Shown piece after piece: positions 1 to 11,298 of a stretch of 64,000 nucleotides of DNA; positions within the stretch are counted from its first letter, which is position 1; each line of letters begins with the position of its first letter. Origin of the DNA: Epiperipatus broadwayi (lineage: Eukaryota; Onychophora; Udeonychophora; Euonychophora; Peripatidae); NCBI GenBank assembly GCA_028023455.1, contig JAQFVV010013338.1:24573-88572 (forward strand), given 5' to 3'. Position numbers and translations under genes: made by a program. A model generated the notes under the pieces. It was not told the origin of the DNA. It saw only the letters and a list, made by a program, of their open reading frames with translations, and made no database searches.

Positions 1-76
1 AGTTTTTTTTGGACAGTAATTCAAACAAAATTTTACAATGAAAGAGGATTTTGATTTTTTTGGGAACCATAATTAA

Positions 77-475
77 TTTGGACAGTAATTAATCAGAGAC
101 AGGCTTCTTTGGATTTTTTTTATTTGTGTATCAGAAAAGTTATAGTAGTTTTTTTAACAAAAAATTGAATTAAATTTTACCCTTATTTTGGACAGTAATT
201 AATCAGACACTGCATTTGGGGAGGGGGAGTAAATTAGAGTGCACTCTTTTTGTGTATGAGTATATATGAAATTTACTTTTTTAATAATAAATAATAGTAA
301 ATGTAGTGGAGACTTATTTGGATAGTAATTAATCAGTGACTGGCTTCTTTGGGTTTTTTTTTTACATATCGGAAAAGTTATGGTAGTTTTTTAATAAAAA
401 AATAAAATTAAATTTTACCCTTTTTTGGACAGCAATTAATCAGACACTGCATTTTGGGGGGAAAATAAATTAGAT
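77..475. repeat. Two tandem ~240-bp direct repeats
   Basis: A unit opening with GGACAGTAATTAATCAG near 80 recurs near 320 (one base changed), a period of about 241. Each unit has a second half that again opens with GGACAGYAATTAATCAG (near 190 and 425), so a 110-120 bp sub-period is nested inside. Both units then run through a T-rich stretch and a G-rich stretch (GGGGAGGGGG / GGGGGG). A partial unit lies at 5-38, so the array probably continues left of the window. No coding potential seen. Confidence 0.75.
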
Positions 476-480
476 TGTAA

Positions 481-1030
481 TTTAGCCACTAAAGTAATAG
501 AGAAATAAAAATTAGTTAAAGTGTAAAATAGAGGGTAAATGTCCTATTAAAAACAAAGAAGGTGAAGAAGATGGTAATATTCAATGGGGAAATTATTTAA
601 ATAAAAAAGATGGCTGAAATAGATAATTGCATAGAGAGAATAAAACTAAATAGTAAACAATTGGATGATATCAATAAAAGTGAAAGACATGGGAGTAAAA
701 ATTTTTAGAAATATATTAAAAAATGAATGTAAGAGAGAGAAATATTATTACTAAATTTGAGGAGAAAAAGAATTGAATGAGGCAAAAAAGAATTTTAAAA
801 GTGGAAAAATCATGAATTTTGTATGAATGGGTAACAAAAATGGTAACACATGTGGGAATATGGCAAAATTAAATCTACTTTCATGTTTTAATAAGATAGA
901 ACAAAAGTCTGAATTTATAACTGGAATAATATAAGAGCATGGTTATTATTTAAAGGAAATGGTAAGGACCATAGAAAGATATACAATTATAGATTTGTAG
1001 TGGTAATATCAGTATTATATAAAGTTTTAG
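481..1030. other. AT-rich stretch, no feature recognised
   Basis: Purine-rich on the plus strand, with short open stretches that are all broken by stops. It could be a decayed retroelement coding region, but no motif supports a call. Confidence 0.4.
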
Positions 1031-1372
1031 TATACACCTTTATCCTGCTTAGTGATTGGCTATTTATCAATATTTCACAATAGCAATCATCATCAATTTG
1101 TACCCACTACTTTGATTTACAATCGATTATTCACTATAACGATCGAGAAAAATTTTGAAAAAAAATTGGGGGGCAGCCATCTTGAATTTTGCATCACAGA
1201 TGACATTAGAGTATAGGTATTTTAAATTCATTTTACTCAAAAACAATAGTACATTACTATAATACATACAACAGTAATGACTTTACTGTAATTGTATAGC
1301 ACATACAATATTTTATTCATAAAACATAATGTTAGTGCTGCATTCAGTATTTTGAATATAAAATGTATAAAC

Positions 1373-1374
<2 letters not shown>

Positions 1375-1464
<90 letters not shown>
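1375..1464. repeat. (TA)n microsatellite, ~90 bp
   Basis: Uninterrupted TA dinucleotides inside the 1.46-kb TIR element. Confidence 0.98.
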
Positions 1465-1467
<3 letters not shown>

Positions 1468-1502
1468 TAATTACTGAATCTATAATACTGTATACATATA
1501 AA

Positions 1503-1596
1503 TGTTGAATGTCTTTAGAAAAAATAAACTTTATTTAAATATAATATACAGTACTTGGATTATTTAAATAAAGTTAATTTTTTTAGACATTCAACA
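1503..1596. repeat. Hairpin-forming inverted repeat
   Basis: Arms of about 38 bp (TGTTGAATGTCTTTAGAAAA... and its imperfect complement ending ...GACATTCAACA) are separated by about 20 bp. It could be a small MITE nested in the larger TIR element or a structural repeat of that element. Confidence 0.7.
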
Positions 1597-2491
1597 CTTA
1601 TATTAGATGATAAAAACAGTACAACTAAAATACCATCATCACAAATTTTCAGGTAAACACTAAATACTAATATTAAATTAAATGTGTGTGTTCCTTAATT
1701 ACATACACTCAAGTGGTTTCAAATCAGAGAAAAACATTTTTTTTAAAAAAAAAAGTATAAAAAGGAAAACAGATTGCATTTAAAATAAGTGTTAATAAAT
1801 AATCTTTCTACACGAATGGGGGGGGGGGGGGCATTATTACATTACTAAAAATAAACAGTAAGAAAAATAAACCTAGCATATGTTTTAGAAAATTAAACAG
1901 ATTTTTTTTCTTTTAAAATAAGTTGATTTTTTTTTTAAGTTGATTAATTTACCATAAGCATTGAGCCTTTTGTTATTCTGCAGCACAGTAATGAGTCTTT
2001 ATATTCAATTGAATAATTTATTAATTAAACATCGTTTGTTCATTTGAATAATTTCACATAAGTAATAAACATAAAAGTACAGTAATAAGTACTGTAATAC
2101 AAAATTAATAAAAAAATGCACTTCAGTCTGGATTTTATTTTCATTACGATGAAAAACTTCTGCAGAAAAATATAAAAACTCTTAAATTTAAATTTAGTTT
2201 CACTTTCTCTTTCTTTTTGTTGTACTGTACTTTTTAAACAGTGAAAATATGCATTTTTTCCTAGTGTTATAAAACTTTTCTTTGTAGATACCGTATTTAA
2301 TCATCATTGCCATGAAAAAAATAAAAAAATATTTGACCTTGGAAATCAATGTAAATATTTTATGTCGACTGGAAGTAACCATTTTTTTCGCATAGATCCC
2401 ATTATAAATGCGTATTATGTATACAATATTCGTGCTTAATGATGAGTTTTGGAGAAACAATTGCCATTGCTAAGTGGGGTAAAGGTGTATA

Positions 2492-3296
2492 TGGTGTCTG
2501 GAAGAATAGTGAAATGGATGGTAAAAAATAATATAGTGAGAGAAATATAAGGACATTTTTAGAATCGATAGGCATATAGGAGATTCTTTATTTATAGTCA
2601 CACAACTGACAAATAGAAGTAGAAATATTGGTAAGCAGTTCTATACAGCATTTATAGTGTAATGCTAATGAGATGTATGTTAAAAAATTCACATATATAT
2701 GCATTACATATTTCATAATTTAAAAATATATTAAATTTATTAAGACAGGAAGAATAGTTAGAGAAATTGTTAAGTAGATTTTAAAATGTAATAAAATAAA
2801 AAGATTGCATTATATTTTCTTTTGAAAGAGAATAAAGCTTTTTTATTGAGAATGGGGTGGAAAAAATTAGAAATAAAATCTCAACCAAGCAAATATCCTT
2901 TTTATAAATAAAAAAATAAATAAAAAGAATAAATATCTAAAAATAAATCTTAGTGAAAAACCTAGAATAAAAACAGGCTTAAATAATTAGTGGAATTAAG
3001 CTTTGAACTGCCACTAAGTTTAATAGCCCAAAAGTATAAACGAAAGGTGTGAATTAAAGATTAACAACATTTGGAAGAAACTATTGGAGGACAAAATAAA
3101 AGTTAAAACTTTTCATCCAATAGGATTTAAATATGAGGAGAAACAAAAAGATAAAAACGATTTTAAATCTCACATGCATTCATATGATTTAAGAAAAAGA
3201 ACACCTTGAAAAAGGTACTTGTTATTGTACCGAAACATCAGCGATTTAGCAAGTTTACAACATGGAATATCCCAAAAATAATAATATGAAATCATA
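2492..3296. other. AT-rich stretch, no feature recognised
   Basis: No coding, RNA or repeat signature was found apart from the short (TA)n at about 3294-3305 that borders the 3' end of PLE1 copy A. Confidence 0.4.
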
Positions 3297-3305
3297 TATA
3301 TATAT

Positions 3306-5151
3306 AAACATTACAAGCATAAAGCTAAACTAGTCAATATAAAATCAAAACTACCCCAAATCTAAAATTAAACCAGACCAGAATAAAAATAATATTAAAA
3401 CACAACCTAAGGTTTCACTGCTACAAGCAGACTTCTCAAGTGTAAAGAAATAATAAAAAAACACAACTTATATATACTATTAAAAACTACCCACAAATCC
3501 ATTCATTTCCCATCCACCCTTAATATTAAAAGAACTCTTAAATAAGTTAATTGCTTCAGAATCATAAATTTTCAATAATAAAGACTCTTTAATTCTTCTT
3601 TTGATTTCATTTCTCTCAAAGAAGACAACCTTAGCTTCATCAAAATCAATAGTGTGGCCTGTATCTTTTTCATGGACATACAAAGCAGAACTAAGATATC
3701 TATTTTTAACTCTACTTTTATGAACCTTTACTCTTTCATTTAAACTCAAACTAATCTCACCTATGTAAACCTTCTTACAAAATAAACAAGGAATAAAATA
3801 TACCACACCAGGAATAGTCTTTCTATCAAAAACTTCCTTTGTATTATTCAATAAATTATTCAATGTAACACCCCTTTTCCAAGCAATTTTCTTATTTCCA
3901 AACAATTTACTATTTCTACACACAATTTTATAAGAAGACAATTTAAATGGCAAAGAAATAAAATCATATTTTTCTTTAACCTTTACATCCTTACAAATAT
4001 TACTATTAAATAAAATACTTTTAACAAATTTATCAGAGTATCCAACACTTAAATAATCTTTATAAAATTGATATTTCTGAAACAAAGCTACCCCCCTAGA
4101 ATTATTTAATTTAATATTCCTATGACAATAATTCCTTAAAGCAGCTACTTTATGAGATACAGACTGATAGCTATCAGGTTTAATTATAGATCTTAATTCT
4201 TTACTTTTAACTAAATGACTGCACAATAAACAATTAGTTTCTATATTTCTAATCACCAAAAGATCTAAAAATTTTAACTTACCAAAATCTAACCCCCCTC
4301 CTTCTAACACAAATTTTATAGAAGGATCAAAACAATTAAACTCATTTACAAATTCCTTCAATTTACCATTCTCAACAACAAATAAACAATCATCAACATA
4401 TCTGACAAATAATTTTACATATAAACAATTCTTTTTAATAATAATTTCCTCTTCCATAAAACTAATATAAACTGAACATACTAAAGGAGAAATAATATAA
4501 CCTATTATCAAACCTTCCTTAATCTTATACAAATTACCTTTATAAGTAAAATACATAGAATCTTCCAATAACAAAAGCAAATCTTTAATTACCTTAATTT
4601 TATTTTTTGATAAAGAACTTTTCTTAATCAATACAGACAAAAGAACATCAATACTGCTTAACCTATTAACAGACTGATACATATTTTCAATATCTAAACT
4701 TCCAAATACCCAACTACTTTCCATTTTAAAATTATTAATCTTATCAAAAGCCTCAAAAGAAGAAGAAACTGTGTACTGACCAAAATCAACAAATTGTTTT
4801 AAAAAATTATTCAAGAATCTAGAAATACCTTGTACAACACTACCTGTAAAATCAAAAATAAATCTTAAAGGAAAACCATCTTTATGAGTTTTAATATTCA
4901 CAAACATCTTAGCTGATGTAAAATCATTAGGATAGCATTTTAAATAATCTACTCTATTAAAAATTTTTAAATTAACCATTTTCTTCATAATATCTATCAA
5001 TTTTCTTTTAATCAAATTACCTGGATTTTTATCTAACAACATATATTTACCATTATTTAATTCTCAATCCATTTTCTCTTTGAAATCATCTCCTTTCATA
5101 ATAACAAACCTACCAGCTTTGTCTTCACGAGAAATGATTACATCATTAGCA
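3306..5151 (-). pseudogene. PLE1 copy A: 5'-truncated Penelope-like RT-GIY-YIG element
   Basis: Reverse transcriptase with C-terminal GIY-YIG endonuclease, read right to left. The longest open run (5042 down to 3480, 520 aa) holds RT motifs LDIENMYQSV, SPLVCSVYISFMEE, RYVDDCLF and KFLDLLVI, then the endonuclease: GVVYFIPC, VYIG, CLFC and HEKDTGH as a CCHH zinc motif, and a terminal NGFVGSF shared by every copy. The N-terminal third is missing: the copy stops abruptly at 5151, where sequence in the opposite orientation begins. An AGA-to-TGA change (5064-5066) breaks the frame just upstream of the first usable ATG. One difference from sisters is YIGEISLS for YIGQSSLS. The 3' UTR (3306-3479) ends at a (TA)n tract. 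Near-identity to copies B and C implies a recent event. PLE clade is not resolved. Confidence 0.9.
3400..3443 (-). ncRNA. PLE1 hammerhead-like motif (copy A)
   Basis: Same three-way junction as described at 8561-8604, with all core positions identical. Confidence 0.4.
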
Positions 5152-5800
5152 ACTTCTTTGCCATTTAAATTGTCTTCTTATAAAATTGTGTGTAGAAATA
5201 GTAAATTGTTTGGAAATAAGAAAATTGCTTGGAAAAGGGGTGTTACATTGAATAATTTATTGAATAATACAAAGGAAGTTTTTGATAGAAAGACTATTCC
5301 TGGTGTGGTATATTTTATTCCTTGTTTATTTTGTAAGAAGGTTTACATAGGTCAGAGTAGTTTGAGTTTAAATGAAAGAGTAAAGGTTCATAAAAGTAGA
5401 GTTAAAAATAGATATCTTAGTTCTGCTTTGTATGTCCATGAAAAAGATACAGGCCACACTATTGATTTTGATGAAGCTAAGGTTGTCTTCTTTGAGAGAA
5501 ATGAAATCAAAAGAAGAATTAAAGAGTCTTTATTATTGAAAATTTATGATTCTGAAGCAATTAACTTATTTAAGAGTTCTTTTAATATTAAGGGTGGATG
5601 GGAAGTGAATGGATTTGTGGGTAGTTTTTAATAGTATATATAAGTTGTGTTTTTTTATTATTTCTTTACACTTGAGAAGTCTGCTTGTAGCAGTGAAACC
5701 TTAGGTTGTGTTTTAATATTATTTTTATTCTGGTCTGGTTTAATTTTAGATTTGGGGTAGTTTTGATTTTATATTGACTAGTTTAGCTTTATGCTTGTAA
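5152..5800 (+). mobile_element. PLE1 copy B: truncated endonuclease + 3' UTR, pseudo-LTR of copy C
   Basis: Begins abruptly at a head-to-head junction with copy A, within codons for SLPFKLSSYK. It carries an intact GIY-YIG endonuclease reading to the stop at 5629-5631 (GVVYFIPC, VYIGQS, LNERVKVHK, HEKDTGH, KESLLLKI), then the 3' UTR. The endonuclease part matches 8046-8523 of copy C without a difference that I could see; the UTR differs by one T in a T run. It lies head-to-tail directly upstream of copy C, so B and the C 3' end form the direct repeats known in PLEs as pseudo-LTRs. The open reading frame can be extended upstream to 5080, but those codons are antisense copy A sequence and not part of the protein. 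Confidence 0.85.
5668..5711 (+). ncRNA. PLE1 hammerhead-like motif (copy B, upstream pseudo-LTR)
   Basis: Identical to the 8561-8604 copy. In this position it would lie at the 5' end of a transcript entering copy C, the position where PLE hammerheads are usually reported. Confidence 0.45.
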
Positions 5801-5859
5801 TGTTTACATTTTAATGAGTTTTTTGAGTTTAAGAGTAGTTTTGCTGATGTAGTGTAAAG

Positions 5860-5893
<34 letters not shown>

Positions 5894-6070
5894 GATATTT
5901 TATTATTGATATTTATTATAGACATTTTATTATTGATATATTTAATTTTGTTTCTTGTTTTTTAATTATTGATATATTGGAATGTCATTTATGTATATTA
6001 TGTTTGTTGTGTGAGTTTGGGTTGAAAGAGTATATTTGTGTTTATTTAGTTATATTATATATATAGAAGT
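5801..6070 (+). other. PLE1 copy C 5' untranslated region
   Basis: AT-rich leader between the pseudo-LTR and the ORF, with a (TTA)n tract near 5865-5893 and repeated TTATTGATAT units. The same sequence, complemented, flanks the right side of the LTR array at 31535-31720, which shows that it belongs to the PLE1 family. Confidence 0.6.
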
Positions 6071-8523
6071 GTGTGTAGGTTTTATTGGGTTTTAATTTAT
6101 AGAGTATTGGTAATTTGGGTATTTAGTATGGGTTTGTGGAGCTTAATTTTTAATAATTTTCCATTTAATGATATTAGAAGGATTAAAAATTTGTCTAAAT
6201 TGAGTGATAAGATAGAATCTTTACGATGGCAGATTTATTTTCTTAAAAAATGTAGGGAATTTAGTGTTTTTCCTAGGTGTTGTGTTATTAATTTTAGTAA
6301 AAATAAAAAGTTGATTCAAAATAAAAATTTAGTTTTTAAGTTACAAACATATATATTGAATAGTTTTTTAAAAGATAATTTTGTAAGGTTTTATAAATTT
6401 ATTTATCTATATAAAAGGAATAGATTTTATTTAGAAAGGAGGCAAGATTTTAATTATTCAATTTTGAATTTTTTTATGAGACAGTTTAGACAGAATAGGT
6501 CAAATTTATATTGTAAAAAATATGAAAGAAAATTAAAGTGGTTGTTTGGGAAAGTTAATAAAGTTTATTGTAGTGATAAAGGTTATGAGAATAATGTTTC
6601 TGAGGATAGAGTTGTTAATCTTACGGATTTGAAGTTAAATGATAGAGAATTAGATATTCTTGGTAAAGGCCCAAATTTTGTTCCATTTCATTCAAAAAAT
6701 ATAGTTTTTGATACAATTTCGTCTATTGAATCTAGTAATTTGAGTGATGAGCAGAAAGTTGGTATTCAATCGATTTTGAATAAAAGTTTAAAAAGGAAAG
6801 AAAAATTTGTTATTAATCCTGCTGAGATTAAACATCTTAAAAATAGGTTAATTGCTAATGATGTAATCATTTCTCGTGAAGACAAAGCTGGTAGGTTTGT
6901 TATTATGAAAGGAGATGATTTCAAAGAGAAAATGGATAGAGAATTAAATAATGGTAAATATATGTTGTTAGATAAAAATCCAGGTAATTTGATTAAAAGA
7001 AAATTGATAGAGATTATGAAGAAAATGGTTAATTTAAAAATTTTTAATAGAGTAGATTATTTAAAATGCTATCCTAATGATTTTACATCAGCTAAGATGT
7101 TTGTGAATATTAAAACTCATAAAGATGGTTTTCCTTTAAGATTTATTTTTGATTTTACAGGTAGTGTTGTAGAAGGTATTTCTAGATTCTTGAATAATTT
7201 TTTAAAACAATTTGTTGATTTTGGTCAGTACACAGTTTCTTCTTCTTTTGAGGCTTTTGATAAGATTAATAATTTTAAAATGGAAAGTAGTTGGGTATTT
7301 GGAAGTTTAGATATTGAAAATATGTATCAGTCTGTTAATAGGTTAAGCAGTATTGATGTTCTTTTGTCTGTATTGATTAAGAAAAGTTCTTTATCAAAAA
7401 ATAAAATTAAGGTAATTAAAGATTTGCTTTTGTTATTGGAAGATTCTATGTATTTTACTTATAAAGGTAATTTTTATAAGATTAAGGAAGGGTGGATAAT
7501 AGGTTATATTATTTCTCCTTTAGTATGTTCAGTTTATATTAGTTTTATGGAAGAGGAAATTATTATTAAAAAGAATTGTTTATATGTAAAATTATTTGTC
7601 AGATATGTTGATGATTGTTTATTTGTTGTTGAGAATGGTAAATTGAAGGAATTTGTAAATGAGTTTAATTGTTTTGATCCTTCTATAAAATTTGTGTTAG
7701 AAGGAGGGGGTTAGATTTTGGTAAGTTAAAATTTTTAGATCTTTTGGTGATTAGAAATATAGAAACTAATTGTTTATTGTGCAGTCATTTAGTTAAAAGT
7801 AAAGAATTAAGATCTATAATTAAACCTGATAGCTATCAGTCTGTATCTCATAAAGTAGCTGCTTTAAGGAATTATTGTCATAGGAATATTAAATTAAATA
7901 ATTCTAGTGGGGTAGCTTTGTTTCAGAAATATCAATTTTATAAAGATTATTTAAGTGTTGGATACTCTGATAAATTTGTTAAAAGTATTTTATTTAATAG
8001 TAATATTTGTAAGGATGTAAAGGTTAAAGAAAAATATGATTTTATTTCTTTGCCATTTAAATTGTCTTCTTATAAAATTGTGTGTAGAAATAGTAAATTG
8101 TTTGGAAATAAGAAAATTGCTTGGAAAAGGGGTGTTACATTGAATAATTTATTGAATAATACAAAGGAAGTTTTTGATAGAAAGACTATTCCTGGTGTGG
8201 TATATTTTATTCCTTGTTTATTTTGTAAGAAGGTTTACATAGGTCAGAGTAGTTTGAGTTTAAATGAAAGAGTAAAGGTTCATAAAAGTAGAGTTAAAAA
8301 TAGATATCTTAGTTCTGCTTTGTATGTCCATGAAAAAGATACAGGCCACACTATTGATTTTGATGAAGCTAAGGTTGTCTTCTTTGAGAGAAATGAAATC
8401 AAAAGAAGAATTAAAGAGTCTTTATTATTGAAAATTTATGATTCTGAAGCAATTAACTTATTTAAGAGTTCTTTTAATATTAAGGGTGGATGGGAAGTGA
8501 ATGGATTTGTGGGTAGTTTTTAA
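6071..8523 (+). pseudogene. PLE1 copy C: full-length Penelope-like RT-GIY-YIG ORF with one frameshift
   Basis: Most complete PLE1 in the window, about 817 codons. The start at 6071 is the first ATG after the 5' UTR; the N-terminal ~260 residues are basic and have no recognised domain. A conserved EDKAGRFVIMKGDDF block lies at ~272 (compare PADKGNATVVM in classical Penelope), RT motif A LDIENMYQSV at ~412 and catalytic YVDD at ~510. The C-terminal endonuclease starts at ~708 with GVVYFIPC, VYIGQS, a CLFC...HEKDTGH zinc motif and conserved R and E (LNERVKVHK, KESLLLKI). The only break is one G missing from a G run at 7706-7710 (five Gs here, six in copy A), which splits the frame at 7714 with the second part running on to 8523. 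A homopolymer error in assembly would look the same. Clade unresolved: RT differs clearly from PLE2 in this window. Confidence 0.9.
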
Positions 8524-8660
8524 TAGTATATATAAGTTGTGTTTTTTTTATTATTTCTTTACACTTGAGAAGTCTGCTTGTAGCAGTGAAACCTTAGGTT
8601 GTGTTTTAATATTATTTTTATTCTGGTCTGGTTTAATTTTAGATTTGGGGTAGTTTTGAT
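8524..8660 (+). other. PLE1 copy C 3' UTR, ends at inverted junction
   Basis: Shared 3' UTR (hammerhead-like motif, then a TCTGGTTTAATTTTAGAT block) that stops at GTTTTGAT. A short (TA)n of about 20 bp follows, and then the 3' end of copy D in the opposite orientation, so C and D meet tail-to-tail. Confidence 0.7.
8561..8604 (+). ncRNA. PLE1 hammerhead-like motif (copy C, reference copy)
   Basis: Just downstream of the stop codon, the RNA can form a three-way junction laid out like a type I hammerhead. Stem I is ACAC/GUGU. The strand UUGAGAA stands in the CUGANGA position. Stem II is CUGC/GCAG with loop UUGUA. GAA follows, then stem III ACC-UUA-GGU, and a single U in the cleavage-site position (triplet GUU). 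Relative to the consensus, U4, G5, A6, A9, G12, A13 and A14 are kept, while C3 and G8 are both changed, to U and A, which would preserve pairing between them. Seen: bases and pairing. Known: PLE pseudo-LTRs often carry hammerheads. Inferred: that this one folds or cuts. Confidence 0.45.
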
Positions 8661-8677
8661 GATATATATATATATAT

Positions 8678-11298
8678 ATATAAACATTACAAGCATAAAG
8701 CTAAACTAGTCAATATAAAAACAAAACTACCCCAAATCTAAAATAAAACCAGACCAACATAAAAATAATACTAAACACAACCTAAGGTTTCACTGCTACA
8801 AGCAGACTTCTCAAGTGTAAAGAACTACAAAAGAAACTACACAATATATATACTATTAAAAACTACCCACAAATCCATTCACTTCCCATCCACCCTTAAT
8901 ATTAAAAGAACTCTTAAATAAGTTAATTGCTTCAGAATAATAAATTTTCAATAATAAAGTCTCTTTAATTCTTCTTTTGATTTTATTTCTCTCAAAGAAG
9001 ACAACTTTAGCTTCATCAAAGTCAATAGTGTGGCCTGTATCTTTTTCATGGACATACAAAGCAGAACTAAGATATCTATTTTTAACTCTACTTTTATGAA
9101 CCTTTATTCTTTCATTTAAACTCAAACCCTCTGACTTATGTAAACCTTCTTACAAATAAACAAGGAATAAAATATGCTACACCAGGAATAGTCTTTCTAT
9201 CAAAAACTTCTTTTGTATTATTTAATAAGTTATTCAATGTAACACCCCTTTTCCAAGCAATTTTCTTATTTCCAAACAATTTACTATTTCTACACACAAT
9301 TTTATAAGAAGACAATTTAAATGGCAAAGAAATAAAATCATATTTTTCTTTAACCTTTACATCCTTACAAATATTACTATTAAATAAAATACTTTTAACA
9401 AATTTATCAGAGTATCCAACACTCAAGTAATCTTTATAAAATTGATATTTCTGAAACAAAGCTACCCCACTAGAATTATTTAATTTAATATTCCTATGAC
9501 AATAATTCCTTAAAGCAGCTACTTTATGAGATACAGACTGATAGCTATCAGGTTTAATTATAGATGTTAATTCTTTACTTTTAACTAAATGACTGCACAA
9601 TAAACAATTAGTTTTTATATTTCTAATCACCAAGAGAACTAAAAATTTTAACTTACCAAAATCTAACCCCCCTTCTTCTAACACAAATTCTATAGAAGGA
9701 TCAAAACAATTAAACTCATTTACAAATTCCTTCAATTTATCATTCTCAACTACAAATAAACAATCATCAACATATCTTACAAATAATTTTACATATAAAC
9801 AATTATTTTTAATAATAATTTCCTCTTCCATAAACTAATATAAACTGAACATACTAAAGGAGAAATAATATAACCTATTATCCACCATTCCTTAATCTTA
9901 TAAAAATTACCTTTATAAGTAAAATACATAGAATCTTCCAATAACAAAAGCAAATCTTTAATTACCTTAATTTTATTTTTTGATAAAGAACTTTTCTTAA
10001 TGAATACAGTCAAAAGAACATCAATACTGCTTCACCTATTAACATACTGATACATATTTTCAATATCTAAACTTCCAAATACCCAATTACTTTCCATTTT
10101 AAAATTATTAATCTTATCAAAAGCCTCAAAAGAAGAAGAAACTGTGTACTGACCAAAATCAACAAATTGTTTTAAAAAATTATTCAAGAATCTAGAAATA
10201 CCCTCTACAACACTACCTGTAAAATCAAAAATAAATCTTAAATGAAAATCATCTTTATGAGTTTTAATATTCACAAACATCTTAGCTGATGTAAAATCAT
10301 TAGGATAGCATTTGTGATAATCAACTCTATTAAAAAAATTTAAATTAACCATTTTCTTCATAATATCTATCAATTTTCTTTTAATCAAATTACCTGGATC
10401 TTTATCTAACAACATATATTTACCATTATTTAATTTTCTATCCATTTTCTTTTTGAATTCATCTCCTTTCATAATAATAAACCTACCAGCTTTGTCTTCA
10501 TGAGAAATGATTACATCATTAGCAATTAACCTATTTTTAATATGTTTAATCTCAGCAGGATTAATAACAAATTTGTCTTTCCTTTTTAAACTTTTATTCA
10601 AAATCGATCACCCAAATTACTAGATTCAGTAGACGAAATTGTATCAAACACTATATTTTTTGAATGAAATGGAACAAAATTAGGGCCTTTACCAAGAATA
10701 TCTAATTCTCTATCATTTAACTTCAAATCCGAAAGATTAATAACTCTATCATCAGAAACCTTATTCTCATACCCTTTATCACTACAATAAACTTTATTAA
10801 CTTTCCCAAATAATCACTTTAATTTTCTTTCATATTTTTGACAATAGAAATTTGACCTATTCTGTCTAAATTGTCTTATAAAAAATTCAAAATTGAATAA
10901 TTAAAATCTTGCCTCCTTTCTAAATAATATCTATTCCTTTTATATAGATAAATAAATTTATAAAACCTTACTAAAGTATCTTTTAAAAAAGCTATTCAAT
11001 ATATATGTTTGTAACTTAAAAACTAAATTTTTATTTTGAAGCAACTTTTTATTTCTACTAAAATTAATAACACAGCACCTAGGAAAAACACTAAATTGCC
11101 TACATTTTTTAAGAAAATAAATCTGCCATCGTAAAGACTATCCTATTACTCAATTTAGACAAATTTTTAATCCTTCTAATATCATTAAATGGAAAATTAT
11201 TAAAAACTAAACTCCACAAACCCATACTAAAAACCCAAATTACCAACACCCTTATAAATTAAAACCCAATAAAAACATACACACACTTATATATATAT
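8678..11298 (-). pseudogene. PLE1 copy D: decayed full-length PLE, split by LTR array
   Basis: 3' UTR (8678-8855), then a coding region read right to left up to about 11275. The RT and endonuclease are all present but broken into pieces: open runs at 10601-10032, 10013-9789, 9831-9136 and 9125-8856, plus an N-terminal third (10602-11275) with several stops and shifts. Losses relative to copy C include one base near the endonuclease YIG (CLFCKKV becomes CLFVRR) and one near SFMEEE. It diverges far more from A/B/C than those do from each other, so it is older. Its 5' UTR is interrupted at 11298 inside a TA tract by the LTR retroelement array and resumes at 31535. Confidence 0.85.
8775..8818 (-). 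ncRNA. PLE1 hammerhead-like motif (copy D 3' end)
   Basis: Core and stems as in the 8561-8604 copy, although the rest of copy D is heavily mutated. Confidence 0.4.

Larger units (their letters stand above)
1033..2489. mobile_element. 1.46-kb non-autonomous TIR element, TA-flanked
   Basis: The left end reads TACACCTTTATCCTGCTTAG and the inverted right end reads TACACCTTTACCCCACTTAG, followed by further weaker similarity. Both ends are bordered by TA (1031-1032 and 2490-2491), the target duplication expected of Tc1/mariner-type elements. No transposase is visible: the interior is AT-rich, with a (TA)n tract, a hairpin and a G14 run. An 86-codon open stretch on minus near the right end (2200-2460) has low-complexity composition and no recognisable domain. 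The start TACACC is shared with the TIR element at 31.9 kb, but the following bases differ, so a common family is only possible. Confidence 0.6.

Noticed and set aside
5080-5157. N-terminal extension MKSSPFIITNLP of the copy B endonuclease frame
   Set aside because: It is the antisense strand of copy A fused by the inverted junction, not part of the PLE1 protein.
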